Origin: Glandiceps talaboti
Lineage: Eukaryota > Hemichordata > Enteropneusta > Spengelidae
Reading direction: 5' to 3'
DNA: 64,000 nucleotides
Assembly: GCF_964340395.1 (NCBI RefSeq)
Contig: NC_135566.1
Location: forward strand, 10,850,501-10,914,500
This document shows positions 33,982 through 48,100 of this stretch, piece by piece. The first letter of the stretch is position 1. Every line of letters begins with the position of its first letter. A program made the position numbers and the translations under genes. The notes beneath the pieces are model-generated. The model did no database searches. It worked only from the letters and a program-made list of their open reading frames with translations, and was not told the DNA's origin.

Positions 33982-36235
33982 GTAAAGGGAGGTGGAGATA
34001 GACACAAATGGACAGACATATGCGGGATAGAGAGACAGGGTATGTTTATTTGTGTATGTATGTATGTACGTGAGTGTGTGTGTGTGTGTTTGTGTTTGTT
34101 TGTGTTTTTTGTGTGTGTTCAAATAAATACATTCGACACTTACAAATATAATCAATATATTATTTTGATGTTGTAATACTTTAACATTATTCCTACCAAA
34201 TGATGACGTACTACCTATCCCCGCCTACCTGTTTACATTTCTGTAATCCCCCCCCCCCCAGACCCCCACGTCATCTCAGACAATGGTGATGTACAAACAC
34301 CCTAATACTGGTCGAATTATGGCGTGCGTTGACTTTGTTGATTCCACACGATTAAAAATGAAGGGCACAATGAAAACATATACGTACATCCTTTTACATG
34401 GTAGTATTGCTGTCGAATAGAATTGGCAAATGATCAGTATGTCGTTTTAGCAACGGTGTAACAGCCATCGTTGTGAGCCATCTGCGAAATCGACTAAAAG
34501 TACTGCCGCAGATGGCGCTGTTAGTATTTGAATACGAGTACCGAGACGGCGATGCCGCAATGGCGGTTAGTATAGCGACACACTTTCACATACGTAATAT
34601 ATGTCAGTCACATTGAATAATCGATCACTGGAAAGCCAATTGAAAATGTTTTCATGTTGCCATCATAATAATATTGAAAAAGATACTAAAAAAAGAACAG
34701 AATCAATAAAGAATTGTTGAATCATGTTTCACCAACTCGGAGAAGTTCCCTCAGCTGATTATATATACAGCCTAGCCTTGCTTGATATTGCGTGGTGTGC
34801 TTCAAATTGTAAAAAGATAAGAAATTCATTTTCAAATAACGACAGTAATCTTCTTTGGGGGGGGGGGGGGCTTTACATATTTTTAAATCTGACGATATAT
34901 TATGATTAAATATTTATATCATAAAAGAGAATCAAATCGAATGCAGAAAAATATTGACTCATGTCTAAAAACCAAAATCAAACCTCAGAATATAGTTTAG
35001 ATGATTTTAATTCGAAAATTTGTATCTGATAAGTTGAGTAAAATGCACAGGAATATAAAAATAAAGCTTGATATTTAGAGTTAACATTATGGGTTTAATG
35101 TATCTTTAAATTCGTTAATTGGCGAGTCGAAAGCTTTGCACTGATATGTAAATATTTTATTTAAATATTTTAATGTTAAATTTCTGATCATAAGTTTTTA
35201 ATTTTGTTATTTCTGTAAATTTTTTTAAAACAGGAAATAAAACAATAATATATAAATAAGATAAAGGAAATCAGAGAGATTAGATTTCTGTAATGAGTGT
35301 AAGCTTATTTAAGACAATAATATTGTAGTGAATTTGTGAGGAATATTTCCCTGTATATATTTGAAACGAAGTTTAAACGCCACACAGCTGGAAGTATCAC
35401 AGACCAAACGGGAAAAAAACCATCAAATTTTAAAATATGGTGTTTTCATACACTTTGGGGGTCAAATGATAGGCGTGCACATGTGTGCAATGTCTTTATA
35501 TTTTTGCAACCATTTAGGGGCTAGCTACAAATCCCACTTTAAAACGTTATGTGTTACGTTAGTTCGTCATAACTGCATTTCCACGTCATAGCATATAGTC
35601 CATGCTAGTGTCGTTGTAAAAGTGGATCGATGCTAATAATTCAAAGATATTCAAACGGAGGTTTTGACACCCTATCGAATTATACGACTCGTTATTCACA
35701 TCGTATCGATTAGCTTTCACGTGTGAACAACAATATGGAATGAACGGTAAAATATGGACTAACAGCATTTCAACACTGTACTATTCGACGCCACCTACGA
35801 AATATATAATATATTATGATACTACGTCGAGAAAATTAAATAAAGATGTTGATTTTCACCAAAGGAAAGTAATTTGTTGACAGTAAAGGTAAATTGCACT
35901 AAAAATATTATATACTAGCATTTATAGTTTATATGGATAAAATGATGTACTAATAGGCGGACGATCACTAGCTATACTGAGGGAATATTAATCGGAGAAT
36001 TCGTCAAAATTAAAACGTGGCTAAGTCAATTAAGTATTCAGAATGGTAAGCCGACAAAACCTACCTTTGGCTTCAATGTCGCTACTATAATAATACATAA
36101 TTACTATATTTCTATTCTCCCTACTTGTTCCCTTGCACTTCCCTCTCCCAATTCGCCCTATCCCACTCCCCTACGAATTTAGTTCTGTCGTGTCTACTTT
36201 TACCACTCCAAGTCATGTTTACCCAGTACCTCTGC
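28810..36235. other. gene-free stretch
   Basis: No exon supported on either strand. Small GATA (30271-30297), TATC (33618-33650) and GT (34070-34090) runs, and poly-C or poly-G runs near 29365, 34250 and 34858-34870. Confidence 0.5.
33928..33980. repeat. (GACA)n microsatellite
   Basis: About 13 GACA units. Confidence 0.95.
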
Positions 36236-36441
<206 letters not shown>

Positions 36442-37914
36442 ATTATCTATCCCGCTGTCCCCACCTGTAAATTGCACAATATTTTATCAAATTCCAAATA
36501 AGAACACTGATATTTTATTACAAAGATCCTTTCATCACTGTCACAGTACTGCCACAATCAAGCATACCATTTTGATAATAAAAGCAAGTGCACACGGATA
36601 TCAAAAATCTGACATAATTTACACAGAAATATAAGATGATATGCCTTCAGATCTGAATACTAACTTAATCTTTAGAACAAAGTTAGGAGGGACTGAATAC
36701 CAAAACTCAAACTTCCTGAATATCAATTCCAGATATCTTTAAAAATGACAACACAAAGTGTTTTGTCGTCGAGCTCTATTTTGCTGACGGAAGCTACCTA
36801 TTTTCAAATTTTTCTATTGAGTCTGAAATATTTTTTGAATATTTTATCATGAAACACTACTCCCAAACTGTCACAGTTTAGCATCGTATCGATGCGACAT
36901 ACAGCTTATGTTACCACTGCAAAGCGAAAGGCAAGGTTTTCGCAGTATTTGGGGAAAAAGCATATCATAAAATGTTGCATGTAAATATGTAATATATATT
37001 TCCCAAACTTCTACTTGAAAAATGCGATGGTTTGATGGTTTGTGAATTATGGAGAAAGAAATTAAAATAATGCAAAATATAATAATTGTTAATTACTAGT
37101 ATAAAAAATCATTCATATTTATTACGCTGTCGGGATTACATAATTAAGTACGTTCCTATATTTTTAGGGACAGTAAACTAATATATAAGGAAGTATTTTG
37201 GCCGGGGGGTGGAGGGTATTCGTATTGTGAGAGTGCCTATAGAATATAATTTGTAGAAATCCTTCCCATTTAATCTTCTCATTTCTTTAACTTTTGTTTT
37301 CTTAAAAGAGCTACCACAAAACGAACAAAGAACATCGCCCAACTGCTCTGTTAAAACTAGTCGCTTGATGAAAGTCACGTTACATCTCTTATATATGTAG
37401 CTATATATCAGTTTTCCTAGAGAGAAAAGAAGGGGGGAATTACTGTAGTCAGTGATTTACCTTAAAAACTGCCCTATATTTATAGTGCATGAAGACAGCG
37501 GTACTTGTTGGCTAGAGAAATTCAAACACACAACATGCATTTTACCAAACGTTTGTCAATCATCAAAAACTTTTAAACTCTTATATAAGAGTGGTCCAAC
37601 TTTTACGATGGGGTGACACTGTTGTAAACCGTGAATACACCCTAATTGATATCAATTGACGCCGTGTTGGCACTGGGGACCACAACGTTTCGAGAGGCGT
37701 AGATGAAAGTGTTTAGAAAACAAAAGAGAACAAAGTGTGGTATACTTAACATACACTTCACTAAAACCAAACAAATTCATGCAGTAGTCTATCGACCAGG
37801 AGTGATTTACTCCAACAGCAACATTCATTCATTAACTTTAAAACTATACTTTGCCGTTCTAATTTTCTTTAAAAAAAACAATATTTGAAAATATATGTAT
37901 CGTAACAACTTTAT

Positions 37915-38110
37915 GATTTCACCAGATTATATTGACGTCCTAAGTCAAGCTCCGGTCCCCATATGTTTGTGGTCAGGGTGTCAAAGAGATGCATGTCCTT
38001 AATTGCACAATAAACTGCTTCCGTCTGTTTGAGAAGGAACGGAACGTGATCTTGTGAATGGGTCAGATAGAGGTAGTGTGTATTAAGACTGACATTCAGT
38101 GGCGTCACTG
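37915..38110 (-). CDS. possible unassigned exon (weak)
   Basis: About 62 open codons on the minus strand, containing TPLNVSLNTHYLYLTHSQDH and LFDTLTTNIWGPELDLGRQY, ending at a possible donor CTG|GTGAAA. Composition looks coding-like but no family is recognised and no partner exon fits in phase. Confidence 0.15.
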
Positions 38111-38666
38111 CTATTATATCGACTCTCTACTTCTGACGGAGTGCATGTCAGCCATCGCTATCTAGATAAAGAATCGCTGTATCACAAAGGCATTGTAGGT
38201 GCTGTTCCCCTTTTTATTGCCAACATTGGGTTAACCTGCACGCCATACAGCTATTCCGTAGAAAGTTTAGTATAAAGTAGCGTGTCAACCGCCTCAATAG
38301 GGATTGATATTTTGACAAGTTGTACAACTCTTCCGTTCTCGAGTAGGAACAACACAATTGATGAGAATGCCTCTCCACAATAAAAGAACAAAGTCCTGAA
38401 ATTCCTGGCGAACGGTGTACAACTGAAATCGTGGCCTTACACAATGTTAATCGTGTTACTCTGTGTACTTTTAAAAATACAATCTCCTGCTTACAGTTTG
38501 AATACCCAATCATCTCCATGCAGGTGAATGACCCAGTGCACTGGCACACATAATAATTATGGCGGGCCGGTTTTTTTTTGTACGTGGCTACTCGTGATTT
38601 GGGACTGGGAAGACCCCTATTGTCTGACAAAGGCGCCTTGTATAAGAAACAGGGGCAAGTTTAAAC

Positions 38667-38844
38667 ACATACATACATACATACATACATACATACATAC
38701 ATACATACATACATACATACATACATACATACATACATACATACATACATACATACATACATACATACATACATACATACGCAGGCAGCAGACAGACAGA
38801 CAGGCAGGCAAGCAGACAGACAGACAGATAGACAGACAGACAGG

Positions 38845-38912
<68 letters not shown>
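38667..38912. repeat. (CATA)n then (CAGA)n microsatellite
   Basis: About 28 CATA units to 38780, then CAGA/GACA units with CAGG variants to 38912. Confidence 0.95.
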
Positions 38913-38914
<2 letters not shown>

Positions 38915-39052
38915 TAAGAACTTTCCATCAGTGATTGATCACTTCAAACAATCGAACGAACAAACAAACAACAATTGTGTTTAATTAAGCAGTGAAAGTT
39001 TGACTTCATTTTAACATTTTGGTATTAGCCGTTGGTGGTACAAAAATAATTA

Positions 39053-39250
39053 CCCTGCAGGAAGATGTGGTTGAAGGCCACCACATGTACAACTACTGGC
39101 AATATAAGAATATGTCGTTGTATGTATTTCTTTCATGTCTTCAAATGGAGATTCATCTGTGTTGGTAAACCATATAGTATTCAATTTGAACTTTTGTTCC
39201 AAAGACAACTTGACAACAACATTTGTTGTTCCACCTAGTGACGGAGCCAT
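39053..39250 (-). CDS. possible unassigned first exon (weak)
   Basis: Minus-strand open frame beginning MAPSLGGTTNVVVKLSLEQK and ending HLPAG before a donor-like GCAGG|GTAATT. Even codon composition suggests it could be real, but no homology is recognised. The possible exon at 37.9-38.1 kb does not join to it in phase. Confidence 0.2.
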
Positions 39251-42200
39251 TCATTTCACCCCATGATCCAGCCTACTAGTTGCTGTACTTATAGCATCAA
39301 ACTATATATTAAGAATTTTGAAACTCGCCTGGACTTCAGTTCTGACCTTGAAAAGCCAAAACGGTTCTCGATACGAAGTTTGCTTGAACACTAATAAAAG
39401 TCCTTGTTGCGGTCATACGATCACTTGTTGACAGAAATATAGCATTTCGCAAGAATCGACCAATTAGACTTGGTTAATATCTCACTAAAATTAGTAGCTT
39501 ATTGCTGTCTCAGACCACCGTGACGTTTAGTGGTCTTAGCTGCCGTGAATATTGGATTATCACGCCGACTAAAATACTTACCATGTACAGTCACTATAAG
39601 CGTTGTTCCGTTTCAATGTTTATCTAAAGATCGTTGTTTCTTTCATTGTGGATGGTGATGCATAAAATTGGTCACAGTTGTAGACCTGGTATTGTATGTA
39701 TGAAGTAAGCTCAAGAAATGAATTAAGATTTTGATCACAAACTTGGCGGCCATGACTACCTATTACTCGGCTATCTTTAATTTTACATATAAGGACAGGC
39801 AAATTTGTGTCCATAACAACGTATTTAAAATGAGAATTGGACACACGATTCTGCACTTATTCCACGACGAAAAATCTTCTGAGATTGACGAAAAATTTTC
39901 ACAGTAAATATGCAAGAGTGTAGGGTTTGCGTATTGTTCTAATTGCAATGTGATTAATTTAAGGACGGTTTTGAATCTTAAGTATTCTACCAAATTTGTG
40001 CTTAATTATTCATTATTTTTTGTTATATGATGAGAAAATATCTGCCATACTTTTGACTTCGCCCCAACACCTTTTCTGCCTTTTATGGGGCGGCAGTTGC
40101 ATGTTCACGTATGTTACCATCGTACACGCGTACATGTTAAAAGTCAATTGCAAGTTAAAATCTTCGCTGTGGTTTTAAAAGCATACTTTTTAGAGTCTAA
40201 TAACCAGACGAGAAGCATAGGCTTTTCTAAAGCATTTCACACCGTTAAGGCAGGTGGTTACCCTTTCGGCAATTTCCCCTCTGTCTTTCTCTCCCTGTGG
40301 ATTTGCCCTGATATCAGACTACGTAAACACAACCCGGGATGACGACAAACGTGGACAAAAGCACGTTCCCGGGAGAGGAAGGATTGGTATGGTACTCTGG
40401 AGTTTCTCACGAAGCTGTACAGTAAAGCAATCTATATAGAATTAAGCCGATTAAGACATGCATGAACTACCAGCAAAGTCTTAATGTAGTTGGTCTAACA
40501 CAAGTGAATGACTTTTAAAGAAAACGTCTGCAAAACTACTCTGCAATCAAATTAGTCATAACCAACTCGTTCATATATACCCTGTCAAACAACAGGTGAT
40601 TGACTGCTTAATCACCAGCTTTGACCCTGGGGAACATGTCTGCAAACCTCGGAGGACAACTTTGGCAGAAGCTAACGACCGGTCAATATTCCATGATGGC
40701 TGAGATATCGACAAGTCCTGACAAACAGTAAACTTACAAAACAAATTCATCCTTTACGCAACTTTCGATTTTTTAAAATTTAAAAAAAATTAGGATTAAC
40801 ACATTGTTTCGTCTGCAAGCAATGTTTTCATCTCTCACTTTCCCTTGTCTTTAGATTTTTTCCGAAAAAAAAATATAAATTTCCGTAAGCTTACATTTTA
40901 CGCCATTCATGTGACCTCACATTTTGGAACAACTGAGTCAACGCCCTTTTATCAGGTGATATTTTTTTAATGTGATCGGCGAATTATACGTTGAGGTTTC
41001 CACACATCCAATCACAAATTTACCCAAAATGAAAAACAAAATATTAGTTAAAAATAGATAGATAAACACGTAAATACAAACGCAACAAATTTCGTGAAAA
41101 GGGAAAGTAAAAAAATGACTACAGGCCTAATAAGCGAAACGTTCACGCTTTTTGGCAAATTACGCGGGGGTATTGTTGATGGTCTCCACACACAAAGGGA
41201 TCATCGGTCGGGAAACTACGGTACGTTTGCTCGATGAAATAAGGAGGGAGGGACGGTAGAATGCCGTCATCTAACTTCAACACGCTAGGATAAATAGGAA
41301 CAACCATCCGTCATTGAAAGCACCAGTTGTGATTTATTGACTTAGCGTCAAAAATTTGTCGAGTTTTAAAAAAATTTATCTATAAATTACTGACTATGAT
41401 ACACTAGTTTTCATACCAAGTCTTCCAGTTTTCAGTCTTTGTTATATAGCGACTTAACCAATTTACCGCAAAGATTTCTTTACTGTTAAATTCTGTGTTT
41501 TCCCCTTCCGTCTCAATGTAAACATATACGTTTGTCTTTTTGCGGATCCTAATCTCACTACAGACGTGGTTTTAATGGTACTTGCTGTTTCCGTTTTCCT
41601 GTTTTCTCCTCTCTGTTATTTGCCGGCAGTGTCCAGGCACACACAATGTGTCATTTTGTGACGAAGATGGAGGAGAAGTTTTTTTAACTTAAACGATACT
41701 AGATTTCTTTGCGTCCCTTTGTTGAATGTTGATTAGTGTAAATACTACCCTCCTTACTGACACATTAACGGTTAACCAAATGACAAGACTAGATTACAAA
41801 CGTACAGTAATGCGACTATTCTAGAAACAAGACAAAAACACCTCTCTTTTTTATAACAAAGACGTTTAGATTTCAACGACTAACACTTTCACTTTATTTT
41901 TTAGGACGATGTGGTTTTGTTCGTATCCATTTCTTTAGTCTGCCACTTGTGCTAATAGTTAGTTTATAGTTGTGCTAGTACAAATTATTTGAATAATTCG
42001 CCATTTTAGAACTTTCACACAACCTAGTGAGTCACCAGTAGCTATCACGGGAATTTTGCTGTTCCCTGATAGCCATTAGTATTGGTTATGTGAACGTTCT
42101 TAAACGGATAATTGCACAAACATTTTGTGCTAGGACAATCCATGAATTGACTCTCATCTCACAAGTAACGGCGGATTTCTTCTTTTTAGCACTGGTGTTT

Positions 42201-42563
42201 GCTCCACAACGGAAATATATGATATGTTTTTTTTTTAAAAAACGTTTTGTTTTAATATCAACTACTAGTATGTGTTAAGTTAGCAAGCACGTACATGGCA
42301 TAAGGGGTGCTTTACAACCTCCACCCCACCCAGAGTCCCCGTATCAACCAACACAGCATAATATAGTAAAATTTCAACAAGTGACACAACTAAAATGAAA
42401 GTAGAGCAGTTCCCGTTTTTAAAAGCCAACCTCTGGAGAAAGAAGAGTTTTGTCATCATAGTCTTTTTGCAATATGAGTAAAAGGCAATTACCTATGATA
42501 CCGCATTGAGTAACAAAGATAAGGCAATAACTGCAGTGACCAGTCAACTAAAATATGTAAAAA

Positions 42564-42620
42564 CTACGGAACACGTCACTGGACTACGGAACACGTCACT
42601 AAACTACTGAACACGTCACT
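42564..42620. repeat. 20-bp tandem repeat, three copies
   Basis: CTACGGAACACGTCACT recurs at 42564, 42584 and (one change) 42604. Confidence 0.9.
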
Positions 42621-42754
42621 ACCGCGCTGTAAGCAAAATAAAATTTAAATAAACAAAGGAGATGTTTTTTTATATCTCAATATGGAATTATCACGGTAGT
42701 GTTTCCCACCATCATCTATGTCGATACACAAGTTTTTGACGAACTTCGGAAAGT

Positions 42755-42880
42755 TAAAAGTTACGATTTACCAGCTCTCTCGCCAACAACACTTCTTTAC
42801 TTCCCTCTGTTCTATGAAAGTTACGATTTACCAGCTCTCTCGCCAACAACACTTCTTTCCTTCCCTCTGTTCCAACTCTT
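42755..42880. repeat. 60-bp tandem duplication
   Basis: TTACGATTTACCAGCTCTCT starts at 42761 and again at 42821; the two 60-bp units differ by only a few bases, so the duplication is recent. It is in frame with a short ORF, which is not thought to be a gene. Confidence 0.9.
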
Positions 42881-44744
42881 CCGCGTGAAGTGACTCTAAA
42901 CAGTCAACAGACGGCTTACACTCCAGCGGAAGAAAACAATTGCATACTAGTATCAATTTTGTTTTAGAATTCTACTCCTTTAACTCAAAATCGATCTTTA
43001 GAACAATTATTTTTTCCAGGACAAAATTTGTATTAACTACGTACGCGTAAATTTCGAGAGCTGAAAACCCTCGTGACCTATACATGCGTGCGTAGTAAAT
43101 GTGGCCACAAAGTTCTTATAATTCAGAAACACTAATTTTATACTTTACATTGTACTCTGCGATGTTTGTAATCAGCCTAAAAAAAACAGCACAATCATTC
43201 TATCAGTTATAATAATAATCAAAGTGTTAAACTTCTTACAAACTACATATTAAAGCTAACATGAAACTCAAAATGTAACGAAAAACGACATTTCACTACA
43301 TGTCAAGTTTTTTTTGAATACCTTTCCCAATCCCATGCATGGTTATATTATACTTTCCTTTGGGACTTCTTAACAGCAAACATACCAATATGTATCCGAT
43401 TTTTTTTTTCAATAGCTCAAATTATTTGATAATATATAAAGCAAATAGTGGCATTGAAAACGACAGTAAATGGCCGCATTGTAAGGTTTCACAGGGACCA
43501 TATTTTATAAGCCCCATTAATTACAAAGCAAATGGGTCGCTTTTCTCGACGAATATAGATTTACTCTAAACGCACTAATTAGGATGGGCTCTAAACCTCA
43601 GGAACCCACCAGAGACTTTAACGGTTAAGGTGGCACCAATTGGGAGTGTACTTTTTTATCGGGTGAAAATACGTTGAAGTGTATAAATCCCTGTTTAAAC
43701 TATACTAGTATGATGTTAATGTTGATGCCTGCGAGGCAGTAATCTTCTGGCTAAGTTCTTGGCAAATTAGGGGTTTGTTCAACATATATTATACATGTGT
43801 AAACCAAATGCTATCGTCGAATCGCTTAGTGTTCGTCTATTATACCAGGTTCAAGCTCAGTAAGAGTAAGTGATGGTTAAGTATACTTTAATGAGTAGAA
43901 TGCCATGAGAAACTTTTAAAAATTTAGCTAATCTTACCTCCCACAAACACCAATACCCAGCATTGCCACTTCAAATAGGCAGATACTCAAAAGCGGGATA
44001 AAAACAAAAAAGACGTAATAATTGTTATTATATACCTTGTGTGACCATTCGTGTGTGTATGTATGTTGAATTAAAACTATGTTTGCACAGCCCAGTGTTG
44101 AAAGCTTTATTTTCTGTAAACAAATGGAAACCTACTCTTTGCAGAAAACAATTTCACAGCAGAACTGTACTAATACCACGGCTCCTTTTGTGGTGATGAC
44201 GTGGTGATATTCATCATACATCATCATTCTCCTATGTTATTTTCAAATAAAGATTTACACCTGCACATACACCTTTTTCAAACCAAGTCACATCTTTTTC
44301 GTTCCTGGTATTTTTTTGAGGGGGATGGAGAGTGTTTGAGACAACCAGGACATGAACAGAGACCGTGATATAGGCAGAGAGACGACGGAGAAGAATCGAA
44401 TCCGAGAGACAGCAATGCACAAAGACAGAATCAGGGAAAGACGGACACAAATGAAAAAGCACACGGAAAGGAGCAGAAGAACAGAATGATAAAACAACAA
44501 CAGATACCATGAATTATAAACAGACTGAGAGACAAACAAACAGCTAGGGGTAGGCACGGGATGAGTGTGTGTGGGGGGTGGTGGTGTTGAAAGAATGTGT
44601 AAGAGAACGATCAATACAGTAGCGTTACAAACTATGCAGGCCCTAAGATTTTCTCAAAGAAGGATATTCTGGGGACGAGTTGGTTGAGGTCAAGGCAGGT
44701 TTAATTACATGTTACGGTCAAATAGGTCTATTATTCATGGGGCT

Positions 44745-45175
44745 AATAACATAGAATTTAGAGATGATCACACAATGTCATACAGGCTCAATAAACGAAC
44801 TTCGTTCACTTAGGCCAAAACCCCCTCCCCTCCCCCTACACGAACATTCAAAAGTGCGAAAGTGCACATGTTTATGTATAATGTAAAGCATGACACTACT
44901 ATGATCGACGCAATGTAAAAACATGGTTAAAATACATTAAAATACTAACCAGAAACCCAGCACCGTATATCACATTAGCGGTTAATTTTAATCAAAGTTC
45001 TCAGTAGTAAACACAGAACTTCTTATAATTGAAGGGATACAAGTTTTCAAAATTTAATTAAAAGTGTAAAAATTGAAGTTCACCAATCGCACAGAGGCCC
45101 CCCCCCCATCCTCCCCAAACGAACGAAGTTCATTTATTGAGCTTTTGTTACATTGTGCGATCGTCCCTTATACAA
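44745..45175. mobile_element. MITE-like element with terminal inverted repeats, copy A
   Basis: The left end has CACAATGTCATACAGGCTCA and ACGAACTTCGTTC; the right end has AACGAACGAAGTTC, GAGCTTTTGTTACATTGTGC and GATCGTCCCTTATA, the inverse of the left end. The interior matches copy B at 61150-61625 (AATGTAAAAACATG, AACCCAGCACYGTATMTCACATTA, CAGTAGTAAA). No coding capacity. Confidence 0.8.
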
Positions 45176-48100
45176 TGCCAATGTCGACTTTTGGCATCTG
45201 ACGTCCGAGGATTCAATCTATATTATAATATGTTATTGTGAAACGTTGACTTTCAACTGTAAAAATAAACCAGCTGTTCCTGTTCCCTTTCTTTTAAGAA
45301 ATATGGCGAATTTTGTTTTATTTTTGTTATTGTAAAGTCGACCATGTGCCGAGCAATATAAGGATTGAGAATGTGTTCGTGTAAAAAAAAGTAAGTTATG
45401 ATGAAATTCATATCCACAGGTCACTAATGCGCAATATACGGTGTAGCGATACACATGGAATCCAACGCTTTTCTTAAAGATGTCCAAGGAGAGTGTGAAA
45501 ATAATATCAGAAAGTGTTATGATTTTTTCTTTGAATTTTACGATAATTTTACTTATCGGACATTTATTTTATTTATTTATTTATTTACACCGATAACGAG
45601 TTTCCTTTGTCACTGGGGGAGACTTCACGCAAAACCACAATTGTGAAAAAAAAATCTCTGGACAAAGTTTTTGCCACAAAATTTGTTCAATCCAGACAAA
45701 GTAATAAGTCCCGCGAGGTTCGCATTTTGGATATTTCCTGCTCCTCGAGGGACTTTTCGCAACAACGGGTCTAACCGTACGCTTTACTTTCCTAACGACT
45801 TCCTGTACATTGTTAATATTGCCGCATTCTTTTCAAACGGCTCAAGGTTGTACTTCGCCGCATTGTGAGAATCGATGCGAATTTTTGCCTTTTCTCAACG
45901 TCAAACGTAATATATAACAACATCACGCCTATACTTCAAAATTTTCATCTTAGCACAAATGTATTTTTTAAAAATTATATGAGAAAGTCACTCTCAACAT
46001 GACTACCATACCAGTTAAGTCTACATGGACACAGTCAGTAATTTTTACGATTATTGGTAGCTTAATACGTACCTTTGTTTCATAGCGAAATATTATTATA
46101 TCATTCCGATTACCAAATCATAATGTATTAAGCCTAACAACTACTCGAGCTTTCACCAGCTGCATATTCATATTCTCATATCAACATAATATCATGACAT
46201 AATTTTATGGTTACCAAAAAAAACGAAAAAAAACCCTAAACAGTCTTAGCTACTAAATCTCTTTGTGTGCACACTCAGGCACTTCAATTCTATCATAGCG
46301 TGGAGTTGCGTACGCCGTGATTTGTTCCTAGATATATATATATGTGTGTGTGTGTGTGTGATAAATTCCATTTTGTGCAGTTGCTTTGGTTGAATTGTGG
46401 CATCGGTTACACGTGGGCCGTGTCACTTTAAAATGTATCAAACATATTTGTGACGATAATTTGCAGACATACCTTGAGTATGCATACCACAAACTTTGCA
46501 TCTAGAATCAGTGGTTAGAATTCATATCTGGCTGGAGGCTGAAAACTGTTTTTCTATATCTCCACAACATGTACTTTCTCTGTGTAAGACAGTATCCGAG
46601 TGTTGCATGTCACCCAGCTGTGCTCTTAGCCTTGCCTTATCACTACGGGTTTCACTCTTTTCGCTGCTAACGATAATTCTAAAATGTATCCCTACACCAA
46701 AACCGTTTGGAAGAATGAATATCGTAAAGTTGGAAAACAGGAGAAAAAATGAAAACTTTAACAAAAACCTGTCATCACATTTTGATAAATAGTGAAAGTG
46801 AGGTTCAAAACCTTGCACCTGGCTTGATAGCTTAAAACAAGCAATTGCACCTACTTGCATTCTCCTAATCTTAAGTGATGACAAACAGACATACTCAAGA
46901 CAGTTTGGACCCCCTCCCCCTTTCTTATTTAAAAATCAGTCACTACCTCTAGAAACGGCAAAGGGAACATCTCTTTTTGCTAAGATAACGCCATTGGCTG
47001 AAATCATAGACTCAACTATCGTACCTCTTTAGACCGACCGTGATTGTGCAATTCTGTCCTTTCACTATGATTCGGTTTATAAGACTCAGTAAGTTGTGTT
47101 ACATGTGTTAACTTACAAGAAGTTGGTTTTCTGCCGATAAGTACGGTTATACGGCAAGAGATCGTTTCCAGGGGCATCTAAGGTCACAAGTTAAGACTCG
47201 GCATTTGTTTACTTAATTTGGAAGTCCGTGTGTTAGGAATGATAATTAGTGTCTACAACTAAGTCATTATGCCATGCCTAGATCGATTCAGGTGTGGACA
47301 CGCATACATCAAACAACCACATCCTCAAATTTAGAACCAGATCAAACGTAATGTCCCTGTCGGTTTCGTTCACATTCATACACGACTACGGTAGAGAGCT
47401 TCATGTGGTCCTAGGTATTTCAGTTCTCTACATAAATTGACGCAAATGTTATGCTAGAAGACAATACGCAATGTGAGAGAAGAAAATTTGTCACTTTTCA
47501 TGACAAAATAAATTACGTTATTAGTGCATATTGGATCTCATATAACCGGTCGCTGAAAGAGTCGATTGCGGGTTTCACAGAACCACGTTCGTGACCATCG
47601 TCGACGTAAAATTTCACACCTACTACATATACTTTATAGCTACCATATTCTCATTCCGAAGAAAAAGTTATTTATGAAGGGATACATACTCAATATCTTG
47701 GTCACCTTGAACACAGAATCTTGGCTTCTTGCCAAAACGAAATAAAATTGTTGTTTTATAACCACCAAAACGTATCCATTGCCAATAAATAGGTAGGGAT
47801 CGCAAAAAAACCAAAAAAAAACATGTACGACTGTACGTAATACCAGTAGCGTGAAGTTTCATGTGGCGATGTGGCATTGTATTGTCACGCCATGATCATA
47901 GTGCAAACAATTTGAACAAAATTGAGCAAAATTAGTCGCGATGAAATACATTCATTCACTCTAAAATAACAACTTTCTAATTATATTATCATCAAAACCT
48001 CTCTGCCATTTTATAGATTCGCATATTTGGGGATCGGAATATTTGGCTTGGCGTACAAACAAGTCAGTGTTTACTTTACTAGTTCAATTGTTTGCTACCG

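Larger units (their letters stand above)
39260..44750. other. gene-free stretch
   Basis: No supported exon. Contains the 20-bp triplication and 60-bp duplication listed separately. Confidence 0.5.

Noticed and set aside
42699-42893. ORF with a 20-residue internal repeat
   Set aside because: The repeat follows from a recent 60-bp DNA duplication; no other evidence of a gene.
46795-46870. Possible tRNA gene on the minus strand (GGTTTTGAACC)
   Set aside because: No cloverleaf with pairing acceptor stem and a weak A box; at best a decayed tRNA-derived fragment.
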